Positions 1-8,617 are shown, counted from the stretch's first letter. The stretch: 43,323 bases of DNA from JBEISR01 sp044337705 (GCA_044337705.1 JBIINB010000025.1:1-43323), one strand, 5' to 3'. The notes: generated by a model not told the origin, from the letters alone. Numbers and translations: made by a program.

Positions 1-163
1 CCATTCCAGAAAACCCACCATCTGGCGATGGTGGCTACCGCAAAGCGTGGCCCGGCGCTTCTTCAGTCCTCGCGACTCTTGGTAGCCAACGCCGCCAGGC
101 GGTGGTGAGTGGCTTATATCGACCATTCCAGAAAATCCACCATCTGGCGATGGTGGCTACCGC
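1..163. repeat. Two copies of a palindromic intergenic repeat (REP/BIME-like)
   Basis: Two near-identical copies of about 40 bp (1-41 and 123-163) begin CCATTCCAGAAAA and contain the perfect hairpin CCACCATC-TGGC-GATGGTGG (15-34 and 137-156). Downstream of copy 1, GGTAGCCAACGC (81-92) is the reverse complement of the TGGCTACC (32-39) flanking the hairpin, so a larger stem is possible. A third copy of hairpin plus GGTAGCCAACGC lies at 13684-13751. No coding potential is evident in 1-301. The family is inferred; no search was run. Confidence 0.75.
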
Positions 164-301
164 AGGGCGAGAGAAGGCAGATTTCTCCTCCAATTTAGCA
201 TCGGGCTTTCCCTCCAAATTTGGCTCAAGAAACGGCTTGCATATGCCGATGGCAACCTTATGGAAAGATTTTCCGGTTGGGGCAAATGGCGAGAATAACG
301 C

Positions 302-1117
302 ATGGCATTCCATCGATTAGCGAAGGGAAGCAGGTGCCTGCCGAGCAGCGTAGCAGGGCTCGTTGCCCTGGCGGTAGCCGCACCGTGGGCTGTCGCCCAG
401 CAACCGCCAAATCCCGCCGGAACGGTGCCGATCGGAGCTTTGCGAAGCACTCAGGCTGGGACCGTGCTTGGTGAAACGGTACTTCAATCGGGTCGCGATC
501 CGACCACAGGTGAGGCGTTTGAGAAGGTGTTGGTGCAGCAGGTCGTGGTTCGACCAAAGGCCAAATCGGATGTCACGCTGAATGCACCACCTCTTCCGGA
601 TGGCAGGGAGGCTTGGTCGCAGGCCTACGCCCAGTGGCTTTCGGCTCAGCGCACACGCCCTACCACAACCCGTTTCGCACCCTATCCTTATGCCGCAACC
701 ACCAGCAATTCTCCTTACGTTGCAGCAACCGCCTATGGACCTGGCAGCATTCCACCCCAACCATCGCGTCTGGCGAATGCATCGACTGGCAACTCGGCCG
801 TCGCCCAGACCTGGGGGCTGAGCCCTGTCGCTGGAGATCCTTATAGCACCATGGCGGTCGTTCCCATGATCCCGCCGACGGCGCCCCCTGTCCTGCCACC
901 CTACCAACTTCCGGCAGGCATGGTCCCCACATCCACTGGTACTCTTGCCTACAGCCAGGTGGCTCCTTCGCCATATTCCTACTCGGGTACAGACAGCCGC
1001 ATTGGCATCGCCATGCGTCCCAGCACCTACCCCATTCCGCCACAGCCAACTTCCCTGGCAGCTCCCCCGGCCCGCGATCCATACCAGAGCGGCCAGTCGG
1101 CGACTGTTTTTCGCTAG
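302..1117 (+). CDS. Proline-rich exported protein of unknown function
   Basis: This 271-residue protein is not one I recognise. The N-terminus has a basic stretch, then a hydrophobic core (VAGLVALAVAAPWAVAQ) ending in AxA-type residues, as expected for a Sec signal peptide cleaved near residue 33. The mature part is rich in Pro, Ser, Ala, Thr and Tyr, with many short PxP and PY motifs from about residue 115 onwards and no recognisable catalytic domain. It looks like a low-complexity envelope-associated protein. The ATG at 302 is chosen because the signal peptide follows directly; the ribosome binding site is weak. It stands alone, 225 bp ahead of the next gene, and follows the repeat cluster. 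Confidence 0.7.
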   Translation: MAFHRLAKGSRCLPSSVAGLVALAVAAPWAVAQQPPNPAGTVPIGALRSTQAGTVLGETVLQSGRDPTTGEAFEKVLVQQVVVRPKAKSDVTLNAPPLPDGREAWSQAYAQWLSAQRTRPTTTRFAPYPYAATTSNSPYVAATAYGPGSIPPQPSRLANASTGNSAVAQTWGLSPVAGDPYSTMAVVPMIPPTAPPVLPPYQLPAGMVPTSTGTLAYSQVAPSPYSYSGTDSRIGIAMRPSTYPIPPQPTSLAAPPARDPYQSGQSATVFR

Positions 1118-1342
1118 TCCGCTGACGCGGAAGTGGGTAAGTGCGGGGGAAATCAAAATCTTCCTGCTTTTCCGTGAAGACACCTCTTTCTAAAAAATTG
1201 CTGCTTTATGCTCCTGGCGGCAAATTGTCCTCGCATTTAATCTGCGGACACCGATAAAAAGATGTTTTCGCCAGCGTTCTTGTGAAAATGCAGTCCATCG
1301 CGTAACTCCATACCGCACCGCCCTTTGCTCGAGGATCACGCC
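1118..1342. other. Intergenic region before the oxidoreductase gene
   Basis: Short gap with a small GC hairpin (CCGC-TGAC-GCGG) shortly after the stop codon of the preceding gene and an AT-rich stretch after 1185 that could hold the promoter of the next gene. No confident -35/-10 pair was picked. Confidence 0.3.
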
Positions 1343-2473
1343 ATGGCATTTTGGCGAGTCGTTTTCGTCGATTGCTCCCACTTCCATGCTGGCGATCTGA
1401 TGCAGATGGTTCGGTCCCATCCCCGCGCGTCGTTGGAGGGGGTCCATGACCCGGATCGCATGCGAGCTACCCGGGTCATGTCGGATCTTGGGATTTCCGA
1501 ATCGCTTTACGATCGGTCGCTGGAGGATCTGCTGGATCGATGCCAGCCCCATGTGGTCGTTTGTTGCGGAGCAACCGCCGAGCATGCTCGTTGGGTTGAA
1601 AGAATCGCAAGACCTGGCCAGTGGATCCTGGTGGAGAAACCGATGGCCGCCTCGCTGGACGATGCGGAACGCATGTTGGTGGCAGCGAGGCGGGCAGGGG
1701 CGCAGCTGGTAGTCAATTGGCCACTGGCCTGGGATGCCGCTCACCGCACCGCCTTTCGAATCGCCGTTCGTGAGCGGCGGATCGGGGAGCTTCAATCGGT
1801 CCATTACTTCGGTGGCAATCGCGGACCTCTGTGGCACACCTACGGCAAAACAGCTCGCACGCAGCAGCAGGTCGATCAGGAGAAACCGGGCAGCTGGTTT
1901 TACAAACGTGCCAGCGGTGGTGGTTCGCTGCTGGACTACCTAGGCTATGGAACCACGCTGGCGACCTGGTTTCTGGAAGGTAGGCTCCCAATCGATATGA
2001 CTAGCGTGACCGATCGGCCTGCGGGTCTGGAGGTTGACGAGCATTCCATCACGATCTGTCGCTATCCGTTCGGTCTGTCGCGCATGGAGACCCGCTGGGG
2101 CACCTTTACCGATCCCTGGAATCATCCGACTCAGCCACCTTGCGGATTCCTTCTCGTGGGGTCCGAAGGGACGCTCCGCAGCGACGACTATGCCATGCAT
2201 CTGCTGCTCCAGGATGCAGACAATCCCGAAGGCATCCGCCTGGGAGTCGATACGCTGACTGAGGTCGAATCCAATCCCATTGCGTACCTTCTGGACTGCA
2301 TCGAACGGACTGTGCCGGTGACCGGTCCGCTCAGTGAAGAACTTTCCTGGAGCGGCCAGAGAATGGTCGAAACGGCCTACCAGTCGGCCCAGCTTGGGAC
2401 GACGCTGCCATTGCTGGGTGGCGAAGCGACATCGAGGCTTTTTCCGAAGCAGACCGAGCTTACGGCCCGGTAA
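1343..2473 (+). CDS. Gfo/Idh/MocA-family oxidoreductase
   Basis: Predicted NAD(P)-dependent dehydrogenase or aldose reductase-like enzyme of about 376 residues. The N-terminal half reads as a Rossmann domain: a beta strand (VVFVD), helix, an acidic strand end (GVHDPD), VVVCCG near residue 74, and the family's EKP motif at E98-K99-P100, whose Lys is normally catalytic. The C-terminal half has the family's GG-SLLDYLGYG helix and a sheet domain. The glycine-rich nucleotide loop is unusual: DCSHFHAGD stands where GxGxxG is expected. The start is the ATG at 1343, with GAGGA at 1331-1335 seven bases upstream, rather than the TTG at 1325. Substrate cannot be told. It is convergent with the LOG gene. 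Confidence 0.88.
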   Translation: MAFWRVVFVDCSHFHAGDLMQMVRSHPRASLEGVHDPDRMRATRVMSDLGISESLYDRSLEDLLDRCQPHVVVCCGATAEHARWVERIARPGQWILVEKPMAASLDDAERMLVAARRAGAQLVVNWPLAWDAAHRTAFRIAVRERRIGELQSVHYFGGNRGPLWHTYGKTARTQQQVDQEKPGSWFYKRASGGGSLLDYLGYGTTLATWFLEGRLPIDMTSVTDRPAGLEVDEHSITICRYPFGLSRMETRWGTFTDPWNHPTQPPCGFLLVGSEGTLRSDDYAMHLLLQDADNPEGIRLGVDTLTEVESNPIAYLLDCIERTVPVTGPLSEELSWSGQRMVETAYQSAQLGTTLPLLGGEATSRLFPKQTELTAR

Positions 2474-2568
2474 AATAGAGGGAAACTGCACGGCGCCAGC
2501 CTTACGGTATGTCCCGTTGGTTCAGGAGAAACCGGGGAGCTTGCGCTGCACCGCTTCAAGTTGGATCG

Positions 2569-3645
2569 TCATTCAACGGGTGGCTGGTCGTTCGCCCCGT
2601 TGATGGCATCGATCAGACCTCGAAGTCCTCCTGCCTGGCGCCGATCCAGCCGCATCGCCAAACGAGGCAGTTCCGCTAGTTCCGGTTCATTGGCTTCCTG
2701 CCGGAATGCGGACCGCTGTTCGATCTTCCCATCCAGAAGCAAATGCCCAAACTGCCGATTGAGTCGATCGAGCTGTGCGGAAGAGACCGGTTTTTGAATC
2801 CGAAGAACCAGTCGCGGTCCAACGTACCGCATGCTGTGATAGTTCCTGTAGAAGCGGAGGATTTCATCCACCGCCTCTTCCGCTCGATCGACGATGCGGA
2901 ACAGATTTCGATCCTCAGGCCCCACCCACCCGGTCGCTTCCAGTTGCTCCCGATAAAACTCCTCGAAATGACGCCAGAACCGTCCGCAAGGAGCGTCCAG
3001 AAGGACCAGCGGAATCATCGTCTGCTTGCCCGTCTGAAGAAGCGTCAGCACTTCAAGCATCTCATCGAGTGTGCCAAAGCCTCCGGGGCAAGCGACCGCT
3101 GCGCTGCATTCCTTGACGAGCATCAGTTTGCGAGTGAAGAAGTACTTGAACTCGATCAGTTTCGGATCGCCATCGATATAGCGATTAGGACGCGCTTCAA
3201 ATGGAAGCTGAATGTTCAGCCCCATCGACATGGCGCGCCCAGCTCCCCGGTTGCCAGCCTCCATGATCCCGCCACCTGAGCCGGTTACGACCATCCAGTC
3301 GTGCCCCGCCATCATCGAAGCAAACGACTCGGCCTGATGGTACGCTGGGTGCGATTCCGGGGTCCTCGCTGAACCGAAGAGCGTCACCTTGCGGCGCCGC
3401 CGATAGGGACCAAAAATGCGAAATGCATCGTGCAGTTCGGAGGTGGACCGGTGGAGAATCTTCAGGTCTCCCCGATCGATCGAATCCCGCTCCAGCTGAT
3501 CTGCCAGCTTCCGCATCGCGGCAATCCAGTCCCGTGATCCATCGTCGGATGACGATTCATCGGCCGGCTGCGGCCGCTGCTTCTCGTCCTCCCCCAGCGC
3601 CTCAGGAAGCAATGGCTCGGAAGGTAATTCCGAAGATCCGTTCAT
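2569..3645 (-). CDS. LOG-family protein (nucleotide 5'-monophosphate nucleosidase-like)
   Basis: A 358-residue member of the LOG / 'lysine decarboxylase-like' Rossmann family. The diagnostic PGGFGTLDE motif is followed by a helix (MLEVLTLLQTGK), and a glycine-rich loop (GSGGGIMEAGNRGA) lies upstream. Family members hydrolyse nucleotide 5'-monophosphates to base and ribose 5-phosphate; that role is inferred. The N-terminal ~75 residues are charged and Pro/Ser-rich, and a ~75-residue C-terminal extension follows the core, so it is longer than the ~190-residue minimal LOG proteins. The ATG start has GGGAG about nine bases upstream. The gene points toward the oxidoreductase and ends 95 bp from it; they are not an operon. 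Confidence 0.88.
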   Translation of the reverse strand: MNGSSELPSEPLLPEALGEDEKQRPQPADESSSDDGSRDWIAAMRKLADQLERDSIDRGDLKILHRSTSELHDAFRIFGPYRRRRKVTLFGSARTPESHPAYHQAESFASMMAGHDWMVVTGSGGGIMEAGNRGAGRAMSMGLNIQLPFEARPNRYIDGDPKLIEFKYFFTRKLMLVKECSAAVACPGGFGTLDEMLEVLTLLQTGKQTMIPLVLLDAPCGRFWRHFEEFYREQLEATGWVGPEDRNLFRIVDRAEEAVDEILRFYRNYHSMRYVGPRLVLRIQKPVSSAQLDRLNRQFGHLLLDGKIEQRSAFRQEANEPELAELPRLAMRLDRRQAGGLRGLIDAINGANDQPPVE

Positions 3646-3714
3646 CTGGCCGCTCCCATTCCCAGCCGCGAAACGAAGCTGGATGTCGCCCGCAGTGCCG
3701 GCTCCCCATTTCGA

Positions 3715-4216
3715 TCAACGGGTCCCGGATGCCGCCACCAGCACGTCGATCAGATCGCGAGGCACCTGAAGGAGGTCATCCGCGAAATCGCTAAGAAATG
3801 CACGCTGCGGTTCGCTCGCACATTGCACCAGACGCTGGAAGTCATGAAACGTGATCGGGACGCGATCAGGCAATACGACCCCCACCTTCGGTTGCCGTAC
3901 AGCCGATAAAGAACCAGGCATCTTCGATCCGGGCCGCAATCCATGTTCCATGCTGGATGGCTCCTTCGTTTGCAGGTAGTCGAGTCAGGGACTTATGGCT
4001 GGCGGGGACCAAGGCAGAGATCACGCAATCAGCACCGATCGCGACTCCCCTAGGGACTGACTCTCCCCGAATCCAACCCTCACGATGAATTCTTCGCAGC
4101 TTCAGCATCGACCAGGCTGCAACCCAATCATCAGGGATTCCACCAAACTTTTCCGATTCCGCAAGATAGGAAGAATAGGAAGCTTGCAAAGAAGGGACTT
4201 GTGATCTGCTTGACAA
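3715..4216 (-). pseudogene. Small unknown gene, apparently split by a frameshift in a C5/G5 run
   Basis: Two protein-like minus-strand frames abut here. The first (from a TTG at 4216, or an ATG at 4108) contains GIPDDWVAAWSML and DAWFFIGCTATEGG, then ends at 3866. The second continues with VVLPDRVPITFHDFQRLVQ and ends at 3715. Removing one base from the homopolymer CCCCC at 3879-3883 joins them into one frame of 166 residues (130 from the ATG), reading EGG-VVLPDRVPITF. No plus-strand gene overlaps, so neither half is a shadow. I do not recognise the family. It may be a real pseudogene, a sequencing error in the homopolymer, or two genes. It is divergent from the Tex-like gene. Confidence 0.5.
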
Positions 4217-4339
4217 CGGAGTTGGGTTGCCCTAGATTCCGGAATCCTGCAGGTTTTTCTATCTATCTCTCGCCTCGCTCCTCTGCGCGCCACACGGATG
4301 GTCGGCTCGGCTTATGGGGCTCATGGGTTTCGTCTATTT

Positions 4340-7300
4340 ATGATCGATCTGAAAGCGATTGCGCGGTCGCTTCGCGCATCGGAAGATTCCCTGCGGCGGC
4401 CACTGGAGTTGTTACGACAAGGGTACTCCCCCGCGTTCCTTGCAACTTACCGGTCCGACGAAATCGGGCAACTCGATTACCAGACTCTGCGCCGGCTTCG
4501 GAGCGCCCTTCGCTATCAGGAGCGATTGGAATCGCATCGGGAGATGGTAGAAGTGCAACTGCGACGCGACCAGCTTTGGAACGACGCCTTCGGACCGTTG
4601 CTGTCTCAAGCGCGATCGGTTGCCGAAATCGATTTGCTGACTCGAGGGATTCGCTCACGCAAAGGAGCGCGTGCTCTTGCCGAGAAACAGCCAGAGGTAC
4701 CCAGGATCGGTCAGGCGCTTCTGGCCCTGCAAGGCGCTGGTCCCCTGGAAGTCGAACAGTGGGTAGGGCAGCAGGCGGGGGTTGGCCAAGAAGAAGCCAG
4801 GGCGCTGACTGCCCAGGTGCGGCGATGGATCCAACTGCTCCTCCACGAAGACCCTGTCCTGATGGACCGCATCGCATCGGCGTTGCGTCGACGTTCTCAG
4901 GTAGCGGTTGAAATTCTCCCCGACAACCACGAACAGTCGACCGAAGGCGGTTCGGAAGAAACGATTGGCGATTCCCCGGAGACCGCCACCAGCAGCCAGC
5001 CTCTCCCTGAAGTGACCGGATGTGGTTTTGGACGACTGATCCAGGACCAGCCAGGGCCGCACGACGCAGAGAATCTGCCCGGCCTAGATGGAACAGCAAC
5101 CACCTTGCAGCCGCAACTGGTTGGCTCGGTGGAATCGTCGCTTCCTACCGAGCAACCTTCGCCAGATTGCGTCGGCTCCGACGCTGCCTTGCCAGAGATG
5201 GCGGAAGCGACTGTCGACGTCGAACCGTCGGGATCTACCGAGCAGGTCGGATCCGCAGAAGAGGTCGGAGCAGCGAATCCGACGCAGGGAGGATCGGAGG
5301 CGATCGATGAGAATGTTCGTTTCGGTGCTGCGAAGTCTGGACCGCTGCGAGGCGGCAAGAAATCGCATGCCAAGGGGAAGACACCGGCTCCCCGCAGCGC
5401 CGCCAAACTGTCGCCTCGTCAGAAGCGACGTCGCTGGCTTCGTGGGATCCTGGACAGCTACTCCAAGCTGAGAGGTCCGCTAGATCGACTGACTCCCTAC
5501 CAGATTGTCATGCTGGGACGCGGTACTCGATCCCAGCTGACCCGACTGGTCTGGCAGTACGATAATCCTTCCTTGATTCAAGCTGCGCGGGACCTTCTGG
5601 CCCCGGCCAAACATCCTGCTGGCCCCTGGTTGGATGACCTGGTGGTCGAAGCGATGAACAAGCAGATCCTCCCCAAGCTGGAGCAGGATCTGTTTGCTGA
5701 ATTCGAAGAGAAAGCGCAGCACGCGCTGGTCGAGCGGGCGGTGGAGTCGCTGCAAAGCTCTCTTCAACAGAGACCGGTTTCGGGACGCACCATTCTGGCC
5801 ATCGATTCGGTTGGCCCCAAGTCAGCGCCGATTGCTGTGGTCGATCCCCAAGGCAACGTGCTCCACACCGACGAACTACCAGCCAGCAGCAGTCGCAAGG
5901 ATCTGGTCGCTACCAATGTCGTGCTTCTGGGTGAGATCATCCACCGCTTCAAGGTCTCTCTGGTCGCTCTTTCCAATGGCCCGGCGCGGCGATTCCTGAT
6001 CCATACGATCAAGCAGTTGCTGGAGCAGTCGGACGGGAATGTGACCTGGACGATGGTGGACCGCGCCGGTGCCGATGCCTATTGCGCAACACGGGAGTGC
6101 CTGGCGGAACTTCCAACTCACTCCCGCCGCCATCGTGCAGCGGTCTGGCTGGCGAGAAAACTCCAGGACCCTTTGGCTCAATTGCTCAAGGTCGATGCGG
6201 CTAGACTTCGCCTGGGTAGTTTCCAGCGGGAAGTTCCCGACACCCTCCTGGAACAAGAATTGGAGGAATCGGTCCGCGACACCATCGCCAAGCGAGGCGT
6301 TGACTACTGGTCGGCCTCCAAGGAACTGCTTCAAACCTTGCCTGGTATCACACCGGAAATCGCCGAAGCCCTGGTCGCCTTTCGACAGGAACAGCCCGAG
6401 GCGACGCGGCAGCAGGTCGCCGATCGGATCCGTGAGAAATTCGGCGAGACCACCTTCCGACAATCGCTTGGGTTCCTTCGAGTCTTCGGAAGCAGTGAGG
6501 CGCTCGATAGCACCTCCGTCCACCCCGAAGATTACCGACTGGCTCAGCGCCTGATCGCTCAAAACCTCTTCCCAGCTCCTTCGCCCGCCCCTGAGGGATG
6601 GACCAAGCCAAGCACGGCCGTCGTGCCACCCTCAATCGGCGATCCGTCCGATGCCCCCCCCGTGGAAGATACCAACACCGACAACCTCGCTTCTTCGGAG
6701 GGATTCGGGGAAGTCAGCGCTGAGGATTCCACAGACGTCCCGCCGGAAGCAAGCGCCGACGAGTCGAACTCTGAGGGCCCCTTGGAGCCCACTGGCGAAC
6801 TGGAAGCCGAGGAGCCTGCGGTGACTGCCGAAGAGATGGCGGAAGCGGCAGCCGCACTGGCGGAAATCGATTCGTCGAACCAGGCAACGGCCGGGGAGGC
6901 GCCCGCCTCCGAAGGCGAAGCGAAAGCCGATGTACCGCAACCTGCCTCCCAGGAGCCACAATCGACGCCGACCTCGCAGGTACGAATGATCCGCTGCCAT
7001 GTCGATCCACCGATCGCCGATTCGGCGCCGGCGATCGATGTGGAAAAGCTGGCTCGCAGCTGGCAGGTGGGGCGTGGGCGATTGCGCTATGTAGCACGAG
7101 CGTTGCAGCAGCCTCATCGGGATCTTCGCGACAACCAGCCGGGAACACCTTTGCTGGACGGAGTTCCCACGCTCGAAAATCTCCAACCCGGCATGTCGGC
7201 ATGGGCCGTCGTGATTGGAGTGGCTGACTTCGGAGCCTTCGTCGATCTGGGTCCCGACTGCAGCGGTCTGATTCACATCAGCCGCCTTTCGTCCGATTTT

Positions 7301-7924
7301 CTCAAGGACCCCAACCAGGCGGTCCAGGTCGGAGATCTGATCCAGGTCTGGGTGCTGAATGTCGACTCCAAGCGACGCCGCGTGGTGCTCTCGGCGATCT
7401 CGCCCCAATCTTTGGAGGCAAAAGAAAAGCAGGCAGTGGCGATGGCTGCAGAACGGATGCAGCCACGACGCGATGGACGCGATAACCGGGATGGACGAGA
7501 CCGGAACGCCAAACCAGGCGCTCCCCGTTCCCAGGGGAACGCTCCACCTCGTGGCCGATCCGATCGCGGTGGCCCCGGAGGCCGTTCGTCAAGCGGCCCA
7601 GATCGCGCCAGTGGCGGTGGCGGCCGCAGCGGCAACAGCCGTTTTCAGCAGGGACGCAAACCGCAGCGGGCCGAATACAACGCTCCGGACAGCTCCGCTC
7701 CGGCAACCAAGCCAAGCCCCAAAGTGGAACGCCCCAAACCCTCAGCTCCGATCACTGATGCCATGCAAAATGGCAAGGAACCTCTGAGGTCCTTCTCCGA
7801 TCTGATGCAGTTCTACCAGGGCAAACGCGAATCGCCACCGGCTGCAGAACCTCCAGCCAGCCAGGAGGCATCTCCTTCTGCACCTCCCAACCAGGCTGAA
7901 TCGGCTGAGGGGTCGGATGTCTGA
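4340..7924 (+). CDS. Large Tex-like S1 RNA-binding protein with acidic inserts and RG-rich tail
   Basis: About 1194 residues, against about 770 for typical Tex. Order: Tex N-terminal helical region (1-185, GYSPAFLATYRSDEIGQLD); acidic Ser/Thr/Glu-rich insert (~190-350); central helical region (~355-470); YqgF/RNase H-like domain from ~478 (ILAIDSVGPKSAPIAVVD); helix-hairpin-helix (~660-680, LLQTLPGITPEIAEALV); ALDSTSVHPEDY; second acidic insert (~735-885); S1 domain (~943-1017, GVADFGAFVDLGPDCSGLIHISRLS); and an Arg/Gly-rich tail (~1043-1107). Tex proteins bind RNA and influence transcription; the role here is inferred. The start MIDLKAIARSL at 4340 is preferred to 4298 because it matches how the domain begins. 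The following gene overlaps its 3' end by 8 bp. Confidence 0.88.
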   Translation: MIDLKAIARSLRASEDSLRRPLELLRQGYSPAFLATYRSDEIGQLDYQTLRRLRSALRYQERLESHREMVEVQLRRDQLWNDAFGPLLSQARSVAEIDLLTRGIRSRKGARALAEKQPEVPRIGQALLALQGAGPLEVEQWVGQQAGVGQEEARALTAQVRRWIQLLLHEDPVLMDRIASALRRRSQVAVEILPDNHEQSTEGGSEETIGDSPETATSSQPLPEVTGCGFGRLIQDQPGPHDAENLPGLDGTATTLQPQLVGSVESSLPTEQPSPDCVGSDAALPEMAEATVDVEPSGSTEQVGSAEEVGAANPTQGGSEAIDENVRFGAAKSGPLRGGKKSHAKGKTPAPRSAAKLSPRQKRRRWLRGILDSYSKLRGPLDRLTPYQIVMLGRGTRSQLTRLVWQYDNPSLIQAARDLLAPAKHPAGPWLDDLVVEAMNKQILPKLEQDLFAEFEEKAQHALVERAVESLQSSLQQRPVSGRTILAIDSVGPKSAPIAVVDPQGNVLHTDELPASSSRKDLVATNVVLLGEIIHRFKVSLVALSNGPARRFLIHTIKQLLEQSDGNVTWTMVDRAGADAYCATRECLAELPTHSRRHRAAVWLARKLQDPLAQLLKVDAARLRLGSFQREVPDTLLEQELEESVRDTIAKRGVDYWSASKELLQTLPGITPEIAEALVAFRQEQPEATRQQVADRIREKFGETTFRQSLGFLRVFGSSEALDSTSVHPEDYRLAQRLIAQNLFPAPSPAPEGWTKPSTAVVPPSIGDPSDAPPVEDTNTDNLASSEGFGEVSAEDSTDVPPEASADESNSEGPLEPTGELEAEEPAVTAEEMAEAAAALAEIDSSNQATAGEAPASEGEAKADVPQPASQEPQSTPTSQVRMIRCHVDPPIADSAPAIDVEKLARSWQVGRGRLRYVARALQQPHRDLRDNQPGTPLLDGVPTLENLQPGMSAWAVVIGVADFGAFVDLGPDCSGLIHISRLSSDFLKDPNQAVQVGDLIQVWVLNVDSKRRRVVLSAISPQSLEAKEKQAVAMAAERMQPRRDGRDNRDGRDRNAKPGAPRSQGNAPPRGRSDRGGPGGRSSSGPDRASGGGGRSGNSRFQQGRKPQRAEYNAPDSSAPATKPSPKVERPKPSAPITDAMQNGKEPLRSFSDLMQFYQGKRESPPAAEPPASQEASPSAPPNQAESAEGSDV

Positions 7925-8405
7925 TTTCGAGGAACGACTGAAGAAAGCGATCGAGCGAGGGAATCAGAAAGGGAAAGAGGCGGGGCGCGATGAAGCGGCT
8001 CGCCGCGAGGAACAGGATCGCCTGCGGCGACTCCATACCCAGTACCGGCTGGAGTTATCCGAGCAGATCGAAAAGGTTGTCCGCTCCCTGGCCGACTATG
8101 TTCCTGGGTTTCGGTACGAAACCGTCTTCGGGGAAGGGGGCTGGGGTGCCGCTTGCTTCCGAGACAACCTCCGGATGCAGTCTGGCGTGCGTCGATCGGA
8201 GTACAGCCGCCTGGAGATCGCCGTCCGTCCGTTCCACGAACTGGCGGTCCTCGATCTGCACGCCAAAGGAACCATCGCCAATCGTGAGGTGCTGGTCCGT
8301 ACGTTCTTTCAACCGATCGCCGAAGCTTCTCTGGACCCCTTCAGGAAGGCGATCGACTCCTGGGCCCTGCAGTACGCCGAACTTCTTTCGACGCATGGGG
8401 GTTGA
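7917..8405 (+). CDS. Small conserved-looking protein coupled to the Tex-like gene
   Basis: A 162-residue soluble protein with no signal peptide. Residues 1-50 are highly charged and predicted helical (EERLKKAIERGNQKGKEAG), probably coiled coil, followed by a mixed alpha/beta region with EGGWGAACFRDN and RLEIAVRPFHELAVLDLHAKG. I do not recognise the family. Its ATG lies inside the last codons of the Tex-like gene (8-bp overlap, different frame), which indicates translational coupling and suggests a shared physiological role, possibly RNA-related; that is inference from position only. The downstream structured region probably ends the transcript. Confidence 0.8.
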   Translation: MSDFEERLKKAIERGNQKGKEAGRDEAARREEQDRLRRLHTQYRLELSEQIEKVVRSLADYVPGFRYETVFGEGGWGAACFRDNLRMQSGVRRSEYSRLEIAVRPFHELAVLDLHAKGTIANREVLVRTFFQPIAEASLDPFRKAIDSWALQYAELLSTHGG

Positions 8406-8535
8406 GCGGTAGTCGGTACGAGACCGCTCTGCCATTCTAAGATGGATCGCGGAGCGATCCACTAGCATCGGGCGCTCGACCATCCTCACTCCAGCACGGA
8501 AAACCGCTCAAGCGGTGCTCTTCCGCCCCCGATGC
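8404..8535. repeat. Cluster of nested inverted repeats (terminator- or REP-like)
   Basis: Four stems sit close together after the stop codon: GAGCGGT/ACCGCTC (8404-8410, 8423-8429); TGGATCGC-GGA-GCGATCCA (8443-8461); GCATCGGG/CCCGATGC (8465-8472, 8528-8535); and, inside the last, ACCGCT-CA-AGCGGT (8503-8516). On the minus strand the last stem is followed by TTTT. The first could end transcription of the Tex operon; the rest are more structure than a simple terminator needs. Confidence 0.55.
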
Positions 8536-8576
8536 GCCGGTTCGGCCTTTTTCTTGGCGGATCCCGGGAAAGTCTC

Positions 8577-8606
8577 TTGCCTTATGCGCAACCGATCGCT
8601 TAACAT
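8577..8606 (+). promoter_or_regulatory. Candidate sigma70-type promoter of the PEP-CTERM gene
   Basis: TTGCCT at 8577-8582 and TAACAT at 8601-8606 are separated by 18 bases, giving a predicted start near 8613, about 65 bases before the coding start. Match to consensus is moderate. Confidence 0.4.
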
Positions 8607-8617
8607 ACCTGCCGTTT

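Noticed and set aside
4338..5099. A long minus-strand open frame (253 codons) opposite the Tex-like gene, and others on the same stretch
   Set aside because: It overlaps a gene with clear domains over its whole length and has a shadow-like composition rich in Arg, Pro and Ser.
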